Assembly (NCBI GenBank): GCA_964520785.1
Contig: CAZFQG010000054.1
Span: 1 to 32,569, forward strand
Length of the DNA: 32,569 bases
Direction of reading: 5' to 3'
From: CAZFQG01 sp964520785
GTDB lineage: Bacteria; Planctomycetota; Planctomycetia; Pirellulales; Thermoguttaceae
Shown here: positions 8,007 to 15,344 of the stretch, piece by piece
Layout: each line of letters opens with the position of its first letter
Position numbering within the stretch: the stretch's first letter is position 1
Notes under the pieces: model-generated
Database searches by the model: none
Seen by the model: the letters and a program-made list of their open reading frames with translations, nothing else
What the model was told of the DNA's origin: nothing
Position numbers and translations under genes: made by a program

Positions 8007-8035
8007 ATCGTAGAGCGGGACGAACTGGTCGTCAA
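8007..8035 (-). promoter_or_regulatory. sigma70-type promoter of the PEP-CTERM gene
   Basis: On the minus strand TTGACG (8035-8030) and TACGAT (8012-8007) are 17 bp apart, close to the -35 and -10 consensus. Transcription would start near 8000, giving a leader of about 60 nt to the ATG at 7939. The remainder of the 7940-8268 gap holds only the TetR promoter and operator. Confidence 0.65.
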
Positions 8036-8222
8036 CCATCGATCCGTACGAGGCCGAACCGAAAACCACGCCCGTCCCAGTGGAATGTCATTATTCTAGA
8101 GAGCTATTCTTTGCGGCAGGGAATTCCGACGGCAGCCAAACCGGAACCAGTGGTGCCGGAAGCGGCCCCAAACCTCGGCGGCACCAGAGTTCGGAATCGG
8201 TGCTGGGCCGCCGACCGCCGCC

Positions 8223-8251
8223 TTGATCAGCCGATTATGTGAACGTATAAT
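8223..8251 (+). promoter_or_regulatory. sigma70-type promoter of the TetR gene
   Basis: TTGATC (8223-8228) and a perfect TATAAT (8246-8251) are separated by exactly 17 bp. The expected start is near 8258, only about 11 nt before the TetR ATG. The -10 box sits inside the palindrome at 8235-8258, so a bound repressor would block RNA polymerase. Confidence 0.75.
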
Positions 8252-8258
8252 CACATAA
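8235..8258. promoter_or_regulatory. TetR operator 1 (palindrome over the -10 box)
   Basis: TTATGTGA (8235-8242) and TCACATAA (8251-8258) are perfect 8-bp inverted arms around an 8-bp spacer. Position over the -10 of a TetR-family gene is the classic arrangement for autorepression. The core GTGA-N8-TCAC recurs at 8904-8919 before the efflux adaptor. Binding by this TetR is inference. Confidence 0.7.
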
Positions 8259-8268
8259 GAGGTCCATT

Positions 8269-8868
8269 ATGGCGGAAGAAAAACTTCGAACGGAAATACG
8301 TCGTGAGCAAATCGTCGAGGCGGCGTTTGAATTGCTGGGGACCCAAGACCCAGCCACGTTGAGCGTGGCGAGCGTCGCGCGCCGGGTGGGATTGGTCCCG
8401 TCAGCCGTCTACCGACATTTCCGCGGCAAGGATGAGATACTTGATTCGGTCGTGGAGCTGATCGGCCGGCGTCTGCTGGAGATCGTCCAGTCGGTCCGAG
8501 ACCACACGAGCGATTCGCTCGAGCGGCTTCGACGGCTTCTCATGCGGCATATCCGTTTCGTGCGGGAAAACAGCGCGATTCCCCGGATAATCCTGGTCGA
8601 TGCGTTCCAGGTCCGCGAATCAAAACGTAAGAGCAAGTCTTACAAGGTCATCCGTGCGTACCTCGACCGTATCATACAGATCGTCGCCGAGGGCCAGGAA
8701 GCCGGCAAGATTCGCCCGGAGTTGGACGCTCAGACCGTTGCCTCCGGACTCCTGGGAATCGTCCAATCGGGGGCCGTCATGTGGTATCTGTCGGAGGGGG
8801 ATTTCGATGTCACCCGTCATGCCCAGCGAGGCTGGGAACTCCTTGCCACCGCAATCGAGAGCAAATGA
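8269..8868 (+). CDS. TetR/AcrR family transcriptional regulator
   Basis: A 199-aa one-component repressor. The N-terminal TetR DNA-binding domain is clear: EIRREQIVEAAFELL, then TLSVASVARRVGLVPSAVYR and HFRGKDEIL, placing the recognition helix near residues 40-51. The C-terminal roughly 140 residues form the helical ligand-binding and dimer domain, whose ligand cannot be predicted. The ATG follows AAGAGG at 8257-8262. The gene lies 66 bp upstream of an RND adaptor gene on the same strand, and both carry a GTGA-N8-TCAC palindrome upstream. That suggests local control of the efflux operon plus autorepression, a common arrangement for AcrR-type regulators. Confidence 0.93.
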   Translation: MAEEKLRTEIRREQIVEAAFELLGTQDPATLSVASVARRVGLVPSAVYRHFRGKDEILDSVVELIGRRLLEIVQSVRDHTSDSLERLRRLLMRHIRFVRENSAIPRIILVDAFQVRESKRKSKSYKVIRAYLDRIIQIVAEGQEAGKIRPELDAQTVASGLLGIVQSGAVMWYLSEGDFDVTRHAQRGWELLATAIESK

Positions 8869-8903
8869 AATGCTCAAGGTTGAGGTGCTCTTTTGCATCG
8901 CAC

Positions 8904-8919
8904 GTGAATCCATATTCAC
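8904..8919. promoter_or_regulatory. TetR operator 2 (palindrome before the RND adaptor)
   Basis: GTGAAT (8904-8909) and ATTCAC (8914-8919) are perfect inverted arms. The core GTGA-N8-TCAC has the same geometry as the operator at 8235-8258, and the right flank is similar (ATTA against ATAA). It ends 15 bp before the adaptor ATG. It may repress a promoter of the efflux genes; I could not identify convincing -35 and -10 boxes around it. Confidence 0.55.
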
Positions 8920-8934
8920 ATTACGGAGTCCGCA

Positions 8935-10308
8935 ATGGTCCGAAAGCGTTTCTTCGTCTCACGGAAATGGCTTGCCGTGCCCCCGGTTGTCATCGCGGTG
9001 GCCGCGGTCGCCTGGCTGGTTGCCGGTCGAGAGGGACCACGCCGGCTGGCGAGAGAAGAGCAGCAGCGAACGGTCCGGGTCGTCCCGGTCGCGCCGGTGG
9101 ACGTCATGCCGCGCGTTCTGGCCCATGGCGTGGCGGAGGCCGGCCGGACTTGGAAGGCCGTCGCGGAGGTAAGAGGTCGCGCTGTCGAGGTCCATCCGGA
9201 ACTCAAGCCGGGCGCATTTTTCCAAGAGGGGGATGTCCTGTTGCGGATCGACCCGGCGGAATACGAGTTGGCCGTTTCGCGGCTCGAGGCGGAGATCGCC
9301 CAGGTGAAGGCCCAACTCGAAGAACTCTCCGTCAAGGAAGCGAATGATCGGATTTCCGTGTCGATCGAAGAGGATTCGCTCGAACTGGCGCAGACCGACT
9401 TGGAACGCGCGGAGCGGCTTGCACTGCAGCGTGCCACCTCGGCGGCGGAAGTCGATCAGCGCAAGCGGACCTTATTGTCTCAGCGGCAAACCGTCGAGAA
9501 GCTGCGGTCCTCCTTGAAACTCATTCCGCAGCAACGAAAATCGCTGGATGCGGCCCTCGCCGTCGCCGAGGCACGATTGCAGCAAGCCAGGTTGGACTTG
9601 GCGAAAACCGTCCTGGCGGCACCTTTCGACTGCCGTATCGGGGAGGTCCGAATCGAACCCAGGCAGTTCCTCGCCGCGGGGCAGGAGTTGTTTGTCGCCT
9701 ATGATACGGCCTCCGCGGAAATCGAGGCGCGAATTCCGATCGACCGGTTGCGGCTCCTCGTCCGGCCGGGTCACGAACTCTTCGATCTGGCGGGAATGGG
9801 GAAGAACGCGGTCCAAACGCTCTTCGACTTCGACGTGGTCGTGCGACTTCGCAGCGGCGATTTTCAGGCACAATGGGAGGCGAAGGTCGTGCGGATGCGC
9901 GAGCAGTTCGACCTTCGGACGCGGACCATGGGCCTGGTCGTCGCTGTGAGCGATCCCTACAAGAAGGCGATTCCAGGAAAGCGGCCGCCTCTGCTGGAGG
10001 GGATGTACTGCGAAGTGGAATTCCGAGCGAAGCCGCTGGAAGACAAGATCGTCATCCCCCAATTGGCCCTCAACGACGGACACGTATACATCGCCGACGA
10101 GGAAAACCGTCTTCGCCGCCGGGAGGTGAAGACGGCGTTCAATCAGGGGAGCTTTGCATGCCTCGAAAGCGGCCTGGAGGCTGGGGAACGGGTGGTCGTG
10201 TCCGATACTGCGCCCGCGATCGAGGGGCTCCTTCTCGATCCGGTAGTCGACGACGGGTTGTGGGAGCGGCTGGTACGAGAGGCCGCCGGCGAGGGAGAGC
10301 TGAAATGA
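8935..10308 (+). CDS. RND efflux periplasmic adaptor (HlyD/MFP family)
   Basis: The product is 457 aa with one N-terminal membrane anchor or signal (about residues 12-30). It has the membrane-fusion-protein order: a first half-lipoyl segment (GRAVEVHPELKPGAFFQEGD), a long alpha-hairpin coiled coil (about residues 110-220), the second half-lipoyl (LAAPFDCRIGEV), then beta-barrel and membrane-proximal domains ending in a segment typical of MFPs (LESGLEAGERVVV). Such adaptors link an inner-membrane RND pump to an outer-membrane channel. The ATG has GGAG nine bases upstream. The stop overlaps the permease start by 4 bp (ATGA at 10305), so the two are translationally coupled. No TolC-type channel gene is in the window. 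Confidence 0.93.
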   Translation: MVRKRFFVSRKWLAVPPVVIAVAAVAWLVAGREGPRRLAREEQQRTVRVVPVAPVDVMPRVLAHGVAEAGRTWKAVAEVRGRAVEVHPELKPGAFFQEGDVLLRIDPAEYELAVSRLEAEIAQVKAQLEELSVKEANDRISVSIEEDSLELAQTDLERAERLALQRATSAAEVDQRKRTLLSQRQTVEKLRSSLKLIPQQRKSLDAALAVAEARLQQARLDLAKTVLAAPFDCRIGEVRIEPRQFLAAGQELFVAYDTASAEIEARIPIDRLRLLVRPGHELFDLAGMGKNAVQTLFDFDVVVRLRSGDFQAQWEAKVVRMREQFDLRTRTMGLVVAVSDPYKKAIPGKRPPLLEGMYCEVEFRAKPLEDKIVIPQLALNDGHVYIADEENRLRRREVKTAFNQGSFACLESGLEAGERVVVSDTAPAIEGLLLDPVVDDGLWERLVREAAGEGELK

Positions 10309-12707
10309 TAGCGTACTTCACCAAGCACCCGACGGCGGCCAATCTGCTCATGCTCGTCTTTCTAGCGGCGGGCATCTTGAGTTTGCGGAATCTGCGGCGA
10401 GAGACCTTTCCCGATTTTCGTCCCACCGAGGTAGAAATCCGCATCCCGTATCTTGGGGCAACGGCCGAGGAGGTCGAGGAGACAATCTGCCAGCGGGTCG
10501 AAGACGCGTTAGACGGGGTCCGTTTCGTCAAGGAGGTGCGGTCCGATGCCCGGGAGAACCTGGCGATCGTGACCGTGGAAATGGCGCCGGGAGGGGAGTA
10601 CCCGGCGTTCAAGGATGAGATCGACACGCAGGTCGCCGCGATTGACGACCTCCCTCCCGACACGGAAGAGCCGGTCATCACCCATCTGCACCGGACGGAT
10701 CAGGTGCTTTCGATCCTGGTTGCAGGGGCGATGCCCCGTGGTGACCTCAAGACTTATTGCGAAGACTTCAAGGACCGCTTGCAGCGCATTCCGGAAGTCT
10801 CGCTCGTGCGGATCGGCGGGTTCTCCGACCGCCAATTTCGCATCGAACTCTCCGAAGAGGCGCTCAAACATTACGGTTTGAGCGTGGCGGAGGTCGCCGC
10901 GATTATCGCCCGGCAAAACGTCGATTTGCCGGCCGGGGCGCTCGAGACCGACGAGGGGGAGATCACGGTGCGATTCGTCGAGGAGCGGACGTCGGTGCGA
11001 GGCCTTGAGTCGCTTCTGATCATCGCCGGCCCCGAGGGGGGCGGCATTCGGTTGGGAGACATCGCCAATGTACGCGACGTCTTCGAATTGGACGAGGAAA
11101 GAGTGTTGCTGCGCGGCGAACCGGCCGCCCTCGTCAATATTGAGATGACACGAAACCAGGACGTGATTCGCGTGGCGGATGCCGTCAAACGGTTCGTCGA
11201 AGAAGAGCGGCAACGGTACCCCATGCTCGAATTCGTCATCACGCGCGACGCCTCCACGCTCGTACAAGACCGGCTCCAACTTCTCGCGAACAACGGGTGG
11301 CAGGGGATGCTTCTGGTCTTCCTCACGATGTGGCTGTTTTTCAACGTCCGCCTCTCCTTCTGGGTGGTCATGAGTCTTCCCGTCTCGTTCCTGGGCGTGT
11401 TCTTCCTGATGCCCCATTTGGGCCTGACGGTGAACATGATGACCATGGTGGGAATGCTGCTGGCGCTGGGAATTCTGATGGACGACGGGATCGTCATCGC
11501 GGAGAACATCGCGACCCACCGCGCCGCGGGAAAGAGCCCCATCGAAGCGGCGATCGTAGGCGTCAACGAGGTGAAGTCGGGCGTCTTTTCTTCATTCCTT
11601 ACGACCGTATGCGTTCTGGGCCCGTTGGTCTTTCTGGCCGGGGACATCGGTACGGTACTCGAGGTCGTTCCCCTCGTTCTGATTCTGGTGTTGACAATCA
11701 GTCTGGTGGAAGCATTCTTCATTCTGCCGGCCCATCTGGCACACTCGATGCACCACTACGACCCGAAAGAGGCCGGTCGAACGCGGCGGCTTTTTGAACG
11801 GGCCATTGAATGGACGCGTGAGAGGGCCGTCGGCTCCACGCTCGATTTGCTGCTGCGCTGGCGCTACGCATGGGTGGGGCTTGTTGCCGGCGTGTTTCTC
11901 GTCTCCATCGGAATGCTGGCCGGCGGGGTTCTCAAGTTCCAGGCGTTTCCGGACATGGACGGCGACGTGATCGAGGCGCGGTTGGTGCTTGCCCCCGGCA
12001 GTTCGCTCGAACATACCGAAGCCGTCGTGCGGCACGTCACGGACGCACTCGACCGCGTGAACGCGAGATTTGCCCCCTCCCAACCTGACGGCCGGCCGTT
12101 AGTGCAAACGGTCTACGTTCGATTCAACTGGAATCCGGACGCATTTGAGAACGGTCCACACGTGGCGACCGTGACGGCCGATTTGTTGACCGCCCAGCGC
12201 CGCAACGCCCGATTGGATGACGTGTTCGCGGCATGGCGCGAGGAAGTTGGCCGACCGGCCGACGTATTGGAACTCAACTTCACGGAACCGGTTTTCGGGC
12301 CCCAGGGACGCAATATCGAGATTCGCCTCATGGGAAACCGCCTCGCCGAATTGGATGTGGCCGCCTCCGAAATGAAACAGTGGTTCTCCGATTTCGCCGG
12401 GGTTTCGAATCTTTCGGACGATCTTCGGATAGGAAAACCGGAATTGCAGATCCGCGCGAAGGAAGCGGCGATGGCGCTGGGTCTGGACGCGGAAACCATG
12501 GCGCGGCAAATTCGGTCGGCCTTTCAAGGGGTTGTCACCGACGAAGTTCAGGTGGGCGAGGAATCGTACGAGATCGACGTTGGTTTTGAACCGGGCCACC
12601 GAGATACTCTGCGTGACTTGGAGAGTTTCTACTTCACCCTGGACGACGGAAAGAAGGTTCCGCTTGGCACGGTGGCCGAAGTGACGGCCCGTCGCGGCTG
12701 GTCCTGA
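10305..12707 (+). CDS. RND efflux permease, N-terminal 800 residues (ends at in-frame TGA)
   Basis: This is the first part of an AcrB-type resistance-nodulation-division permease: N-terminal TM1 (ANLLMLVFLAAGILSLRNL), the first periplasmic porter region, TM2-TM6 with the proton-relay motif ALGILMDDGIVIAEN on TM4, TM7, and most of the second periplasmic region. It ends at TGA 12705-12707 right after VTARRGWS. The reading frame continues without any shift as IARVNGERTVTV, which is normal RND sequence, so the TGA is a nonsense codon and not a frameshift. Full length with the downstream part is 1034 codons, normal for the family. Without TM8-TM12 the fragment should not pump. The ATG overlaps the adaptor stop by 4 bp. 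Candidate explanations: point mutation (for example CGA to TGA), sequencing error or stop-codon readthrough. Confidence 0.88.
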   Translation: MIAYFTKHPTAANLLMLVFLAAGILSLRNLRRETFPDFRPTEVEIRIPYLGATAEEVEETICQRVEDALDGVRFVKEVRSDARENLAIVTVEMAPGGEYPAFKDEIDTQVAAIDDLPPDTEEPVITHLHRTDQVLSILVAGAMPRGDLKTYCEDFKDRLQRIPEVSLVRIGGFSDRQFRIELSEEALKHYGLSVAEVAAIIARQNVDLPAGALETDEGEITVRFVEERTSVRGLESLLIIAGPEGGGIRLGDIANVRDVFELDEERVLLRGEPAALVNIEMTRNQDVIRVADAVKRFVEEERQRYPMLEFVITRDASTLVQDRLQLLANNGWQGMLLVFLTMWLFFNVRLSFWVVMSLPVSFLGVFFLMPHLGLTVNMMTMVGMLLALGILMDDGIVIAENIATHRAAGKSPIEAAIVGVNEVKSGVFSSFLTTVCVLGPLVFLAGDIGTVLEVVPLVLILVLTISLVEAFFILPAHLAHSMHHYDPKEAGRTRRLFERAIEWTRERAVGSTLDLLLRWRYAWVGLVAGVFLVSIGMLAGGVLKFQAFPDMDGDVIEARLVLAPGSSLEHTEAVVRHVTDALDRVNARFAPSQPDGRPLVQTVYVRFNWNPDAFENGPHVATVTADLLTAQRRNARLDDVFAAWREEVGRPADVLELNFTEPVFGPQGRNIEIRLMGNRLAELDVAASEMKQWFSDFAGVSNLSDDLRIGKPELQIRAKEAAMALGLDAETMARQIRSAFQGVVTDEVQVGEESYEIDVGFEPGHRDTLRDLESFYFTLDDGKKVPLGTVAEVTARRGWS

Positions 12708-12709
12708 AT

Positions 12710-12730
12710 CGCTCGCGTGAATGGCGAGCG
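12710..12730 (+). other. stem-loop immediately downstream of the in-frame TGA
   Basis: CGCTCGC (12710-12716) pairs perfectly with GCGAGCG (12724-12730) around a 7-nt loop, starting two bases after the TGA at 12705-12707. The GTG at 12717 that could restart translation lies in the loop. The position recalls recoding or readthrough elements, but the same bases also encode conserved RND sequence, so chance is possible. Confidence 0.5.
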
Positions 12731-13406
12731 GACCGTCACCGTCCACGGCGACGTCGATTCGAAGGTGACGAATACGGCGGCGTTGATCTCCCAGCTTTCG
12801 AACGAGTATCTCCCGGAATTGTTAGAGAAGTACCCTCAAGTGCGAGTGTCGATCGAGGGAGAAACGAAGGAAGGGACCACGACCCGCCTGTCCATTCTGC
12901 GGGGGATGTTGATCGGGATGCTGGGGGTGTTCATCCTCCTGAGTTTCCAGTTCGAAAGCTACACCGAACCGCTTGTCGTCATGATCGCGATTCCGCTGGC
13001 GCTCATCGGCGTCGTTGCCGGACATCCCATCATGGGAATCAATCTCTCCATGCCCAGTATCCTCGGGTTCGTTTCGCTCGCGGGGATCGTCGTCAACGAC
13101 TCGATTCTGCTGGTTCTCTTTCTGAAGCATCAGCGCAATCAAGGAATGGAGCTGCTGGAGGCTGCTTCGATGGCCGGCCGGAGGCGTTTTCGCGCGATCA
13201 TCCTGACCTCGTTGACGACAATCGCCGGTTTGCTTCCCCTGCTGACGGAACGGAGCTTGCAGGCGCAAATCCTCATCCCCCTGGCAACCAGCATCGCATT
13301 CGGTCTATTGGCCTCCACCATTCTGGTTCTGTTCGTCATCGCGAGCATCTACGCCATTCTCGGAGATTTGAATCTGGCACGGCCTCCCAAGACAAGGGAA
13401 GAGTAG
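12717..13406 (+). CDS. RND efflux permease, C-terminal part after the in-frame TGA
   Basis: This continues the permease in the same frame. It holds the end of the second porter region (NGERTVTVHGDVD, then LPELLEKYPQVRVSIEGE) and the last TM helices: LRGMLIGMLGVFILLSFQFE (TM8), VVMIAIPLALIGVVAG (TM9), ILGFVSLAGIVVNDSILLV (TM10) and two more before the stop. The annotated start is the first GTG after the TGA and has no ribosome binding site, so independent translation is doubtful; biologically this belongs with 10305-12707 as one gene of 1034 codons. If the TGA is real and not read through, the whole permease is a pseudogene, leaving the TetR and adaptor without a partner pump in this operon. 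Confidence 0.85.
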   Translation: MNGERTVTVHGDVDSKVTNTAALISQLSNEYLPELLEKYPQVRVSIEGETKEGTTTRLSILRGMLIGMLGVFILLSFQFESYTEPLVVMIAIPLALIGVVAGHPIMGINLSMPSILGFVSLAGIVVNDSILLVLFLKHQRNQGMELLEAASMAGRRRFRAIILTSLTTIAGLLPLLTERSLQAQILIPLATSIAFGLLASTILVLFVIASIYAILGDLNLARPPKTREE

Positions 13407-13537
13407 AACGTCATCGCGCGAAATGTGAGGGGATATTTTGGGCCTTTTGACGGCCGCGAACGCCGTGGCACGGCAAGAAAATGGGATCGCCCCCAACTCG
13501 AAACCGCGTTCAGGTTTGGGCCGAGAAATTAGGAAAA

Positions 13538-13561
13538 CCGGCGGTCACCGATGACCGCCGG
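13538..13561. terminator. bidirectional terminator between RND operon and tRNA-Ser
   Basis: CCGGCGGTC (13538-13546) and GACCGCCGG (13553-13561) form a perfect 9-bp stem with a 6-nt loop. On the minus strand it is followed by TTTTCC, which suits termination of the tRNA transcript. On the plus strand CCTTTCTTCGAGTTTTT follows, which suits the RND operon. Confidence 0.8.
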
Positions 13562-13583
13562 CCTTTCTTCGAGTTTTTCGCAG

Positions 13584-13666
13584 CGGAGGGCAAGGGACTC
13601 GAACCCTCAACCGGCAAGCCGGCACCTGATTTCGAGTCAGGCTGCTAACCAATTCGCGTACCCTCC
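13584..13666 (-). tRNA. tRNA-Ser (anticodon CGA)
   Basis: The minus strand folds into a class II tRNA of 83 nt. The acceptor stem pairs GGAGGGT with GCCCTCC, the discriminator base is G73, as usual for serine, and the anticodon stem-loop CCTGA-CTCGAAA-TCAGG gives anticodon CGA (codon UCG). A GC-rich extra arm (CCGGCTTGCCGG) follows, and the T arm is GAGGG-TTCGAGT-CCCTT. The 3' CCA is not encoded. A promoter lies at 13773-13745 and a terminator at 13561-13538. Confidence 0.95.
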
Positions 13667-13744
13667 TGAAGACGAGCACCGCCCGGACGCGTTGTGGCCG
13701 TTTACCGGCATCGAAACGCTGAGGCTGGGTGGTAGGAATCGGGT

Positions 13745-13773
13745 ATTGTACCGTTGAACCAAGGATAAGTCTA
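13745..13773 (-). promoter_or_regulatory. promoter of tRNA-Ser
   Basis: On the minus strand TAGACT (13773-13768) and TACAAT (13750-13745) are 17 bp apart. Transcription would begin near 13738, about 70 nt before the mature tRNA 5' end at 13666. The rest of the gap up to the lipoprotein gene at 13917 shows nothing I can name. Confidence 0.6.
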
Positions 13774-13916
13774 GAAGCGATCCCGAAAAAGGGCAGGTTT
13801 GTGGCAGCCTTCGAGGAATGATCCGGCTTTCAACGGGTTTAGCGGGAAATGAACCCCCTTGGCGCGGGTTTATGTCTCATCTCCGGCCCGATTCCAAGTG
13901 CGGTGTCCGGGGCGCG

Positions 13917-14135
13917 CTAATCTGCGCCAAGATTGCGTTCAACTTTTCTTGCTTTATTACTCAGTCCGAACAACTCGGTCGATTCGGATTTTCGCACCGC
14001 CGCCGTGGAGTCGAACGTGTGGTCCGCCGGGAACCCGTCGCCACGGATATTCAACGGCGCACAACAGCCAGACACTCCGATCGACAGCGCGAGGAGACAG
14101 GAGGTTCGCAAGAATGCTGTCAATAACCTATTCAT
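13917..14135 (-). CDS. small lipoprotein, 72 aa
   Basis: A short gene supported by its product: a basic start and hydrophobic segment (MNRLLTAFLRTSCLLALSIG) ending in a canonical lipobox VSGC (Cys 24) followed by a second Cys. The mature part of about 48 residues is polar and ends ELFGLSNKARKVERNLG. That tail looks like one I associate with small planctomycete lipoproteins, but I cannot confirm the family. There is no ribosome binding site before the ATG and no clear promoter. The mature protein would be anchored by lipid, probably to the outer membrane. Function unknown. The opposite-strand frames here have no export signal or known motif and were rejected. Confidence 0.6.
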   Translation of the reverse strand: MNRLLTAFLRTSCLLALSIGVSGCCAPLNIRGDGFPADHTFDSTAAVRKSESTELFGLSNKARKVERNLGAD

Positions 14136-14677
14136 GGTTCACGTTAGGAGAATAAAGTGCTCGGACCAACTGGTCGACGGCCTACGCTGCGTCCGACGGG
14201 CGAGGCGTCGAATTTCGCATATCATCCATTGCCTCGGCCAACGACCGTGAGGGGATACGGGTACCATCCGAACACGGAACTCCCTTGGCGGGGACTTCAA
14301 AGCCGTTCACTCGAGGCTGGAGTAACGGCGCGTTCGCCGCGCGGATGGCTGGGGGAGGATTCTGCATAAAACGGGAAAGCGGGTCAATGGCAGTTTGGGG
14401 CTTTTTTGAAAGGTCGTATGTGCTGAACGCCGGGATGAACGGAGAACCGAAAGCCCGCAAACCCGGAGACCCCGCCGGTATTCATTGTTTGTTGTTTTGA
14501 AACTCGCAAAATGGCATTGCCTCAAGCGAAGCATCCGTGTATTATCCGCCCCGAGTTTTGTCGAGGAGCCCGTGTGGGGGGAGGTTCCCTCCTGCTTCAT
14601 TTTGCGTTCCGGCGTCCCCATCTTCCAGTCATTCGACCCAAGGGGATGTTCCGATCCGGTTCACGAGGATGATCGCG
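14136..14677. other. 542-bp intergenic region between divergent lipoprotein genes
   Basis: No gene is supported. The right part carries the promoter at 14517-14545 for the lipoprotein gene at 14678. At 14251-14280 there is a short 5S-rRNA-like tract (CCATCCGAACACGGAAC), but the flanking helices of 5S rRNA are absent. The rest shows no repeat or clear hairpin. Confidence 0.4.
14517..14545 (+). promoter_or_regulatory. sigma70-type promoter of the 14678 lipoprotein gene
   Basis: TTGCCT (14517-14522) and TATTAT (14540-14545) are 17 bp apart. Transcription would start near 14552, giving a leader of about 125 nt before the ATG at 14678. Confidence 0.55.
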
Positions 14678-15328
14678 ATGCTTCGTTTCCGTGTGTTCAC
14701 GCGTCTACCCCTTCTTCTACTGCTTACGGTCGTGGTCTGCGGTTGCACCGGTCCGGCGTTGACCGTCATGTATCTTCTCGGCGCGATGGACATCCCGGCT
14801 CAGTATAAAGGGCTCAAGGGTAAAAAGGTCGCCATCGTCTGCCGTCCAATCGCCTCCACGCAGTACCAGAACCCGAACGTGGCGCACGAGATTGCTCGGC
14901 AAGTGGGCCGACTCATCAAGAGACACGTCTCGAAGGTGGAGATCGTCGACTACCGAAAGGTCGCGGACTGGACGGACAACAACAATTGGGAGGAATTCGT
15001 CGACATCGGCGACGCCCTCGAAGTCGACCGTGTAATCGGCATCGACCTCGAAAGCTTCAATATATTTCAAGGGCAGACGCTCTATCAGGGCCGCGCGAAT
15101 TGCATCGTGAAGGTATACGACTGCACGATCGAGGATGTTGAACCGGTATTCGAAAAAGTCTTGCCTCCGATTGTCTATCCGCCCAATACGGGCATTCCGA
15201 CTTCAGAGAAAACCGAAAGCCGCTTCCAGCTCGAATTCATCGGCATCATCTCGTCACAAATCGCCCGGCTCTTCTACAATCACGATCCGCATAGCGATTT
15301 TGCGCTCGACTCGGTCGCGTTCGATTAA
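14678..15328 (+). CDS. lipoprotein of unknown function
   Basis: From ATG 14678 the protein is 216 aa. GAGG at 14665-14668 lies nine bases upstream of this ATG and abuts the alternative ATG at 14669, so 14678 is preferred; the frame is open to 14537 but those residues have no export signal. The N-terminus MLRFRVFTRLPLLLLLTVVV leads to Cys 23 in a CGC lipobox. The mature domain alternates predicted helices and strands (GKKVAIVCRP, VEIVDYRKVADWT, DRVIGIDLESFNI, ANCIVKVYDC). This recalls periplasmic lipoproteins that build an alpha/beta sandwich, such as CsgG- or LpoB-like ones, but the similarity is only in pattern and I do not assign a family. The stop is 16 bp from the end of the convergent sialidase gene. 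Confidence 0.8.
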   Translation: MLRFRVFTRLPLLLLLTVVVCGCTGPALTVMYLLGAMDIPAQYKGLKGKKVAIVCRPIASTQYQNPNVAHEIARQVGRLIKRHVSKVEIVDYRKVADWTDNNNWEEFVDIGDALEVDRVIGIDLESFNIFQGQTLYQGRANCIVKVYDCTIEDVEPVFEKVLPPIVYPPNTGIPTSEKTESRFQLEFIGIISSQIARLFYNHDPHSDFALDSVAFD

Positions 15329-15344
15329 CGTGACCGTCCTCCCA

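Noticed and set aside
6617..8242. 541-codon open frame opposite the PEP-CTERM gene
   Set aside because: It is an antisense shadow. The minus strand has a promoter, ribosome binding site, signal peptide, dockerin repeats and PEP-CTERM tail.
8235..8258. CRP/FNR-type binding site
   Set aside because: TGTGA and TCACA arms are present but the spacer is 8 bp, not the 6 bp of a CRP site. The repetition before the adaptor gene fits the local TetR better.
12705..12707. Selenocysteine codon
   Set aside because: The hairpin after the UGA is close by, but RND permeases have no known redox residue here and no selenoprotein machinery is in the window. Kept only as a remote option in the recoding finding.
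12600..12800. Frameshift in the RND permease
   Set aside because: Both halves are in the same reading frame; the interruption is a single in-frame TGA, not an insertion or deletion.
14251..14282. 5S rRNA-like tract (CCATCCGAACACGGAAC)
   Set aside because: Only the short loop/helix III-like part matches. The flanking helices I, II, IV and V of 5S rRNA are not present within 100 bp on either side, so chance or a very decayed fragment is more likely.
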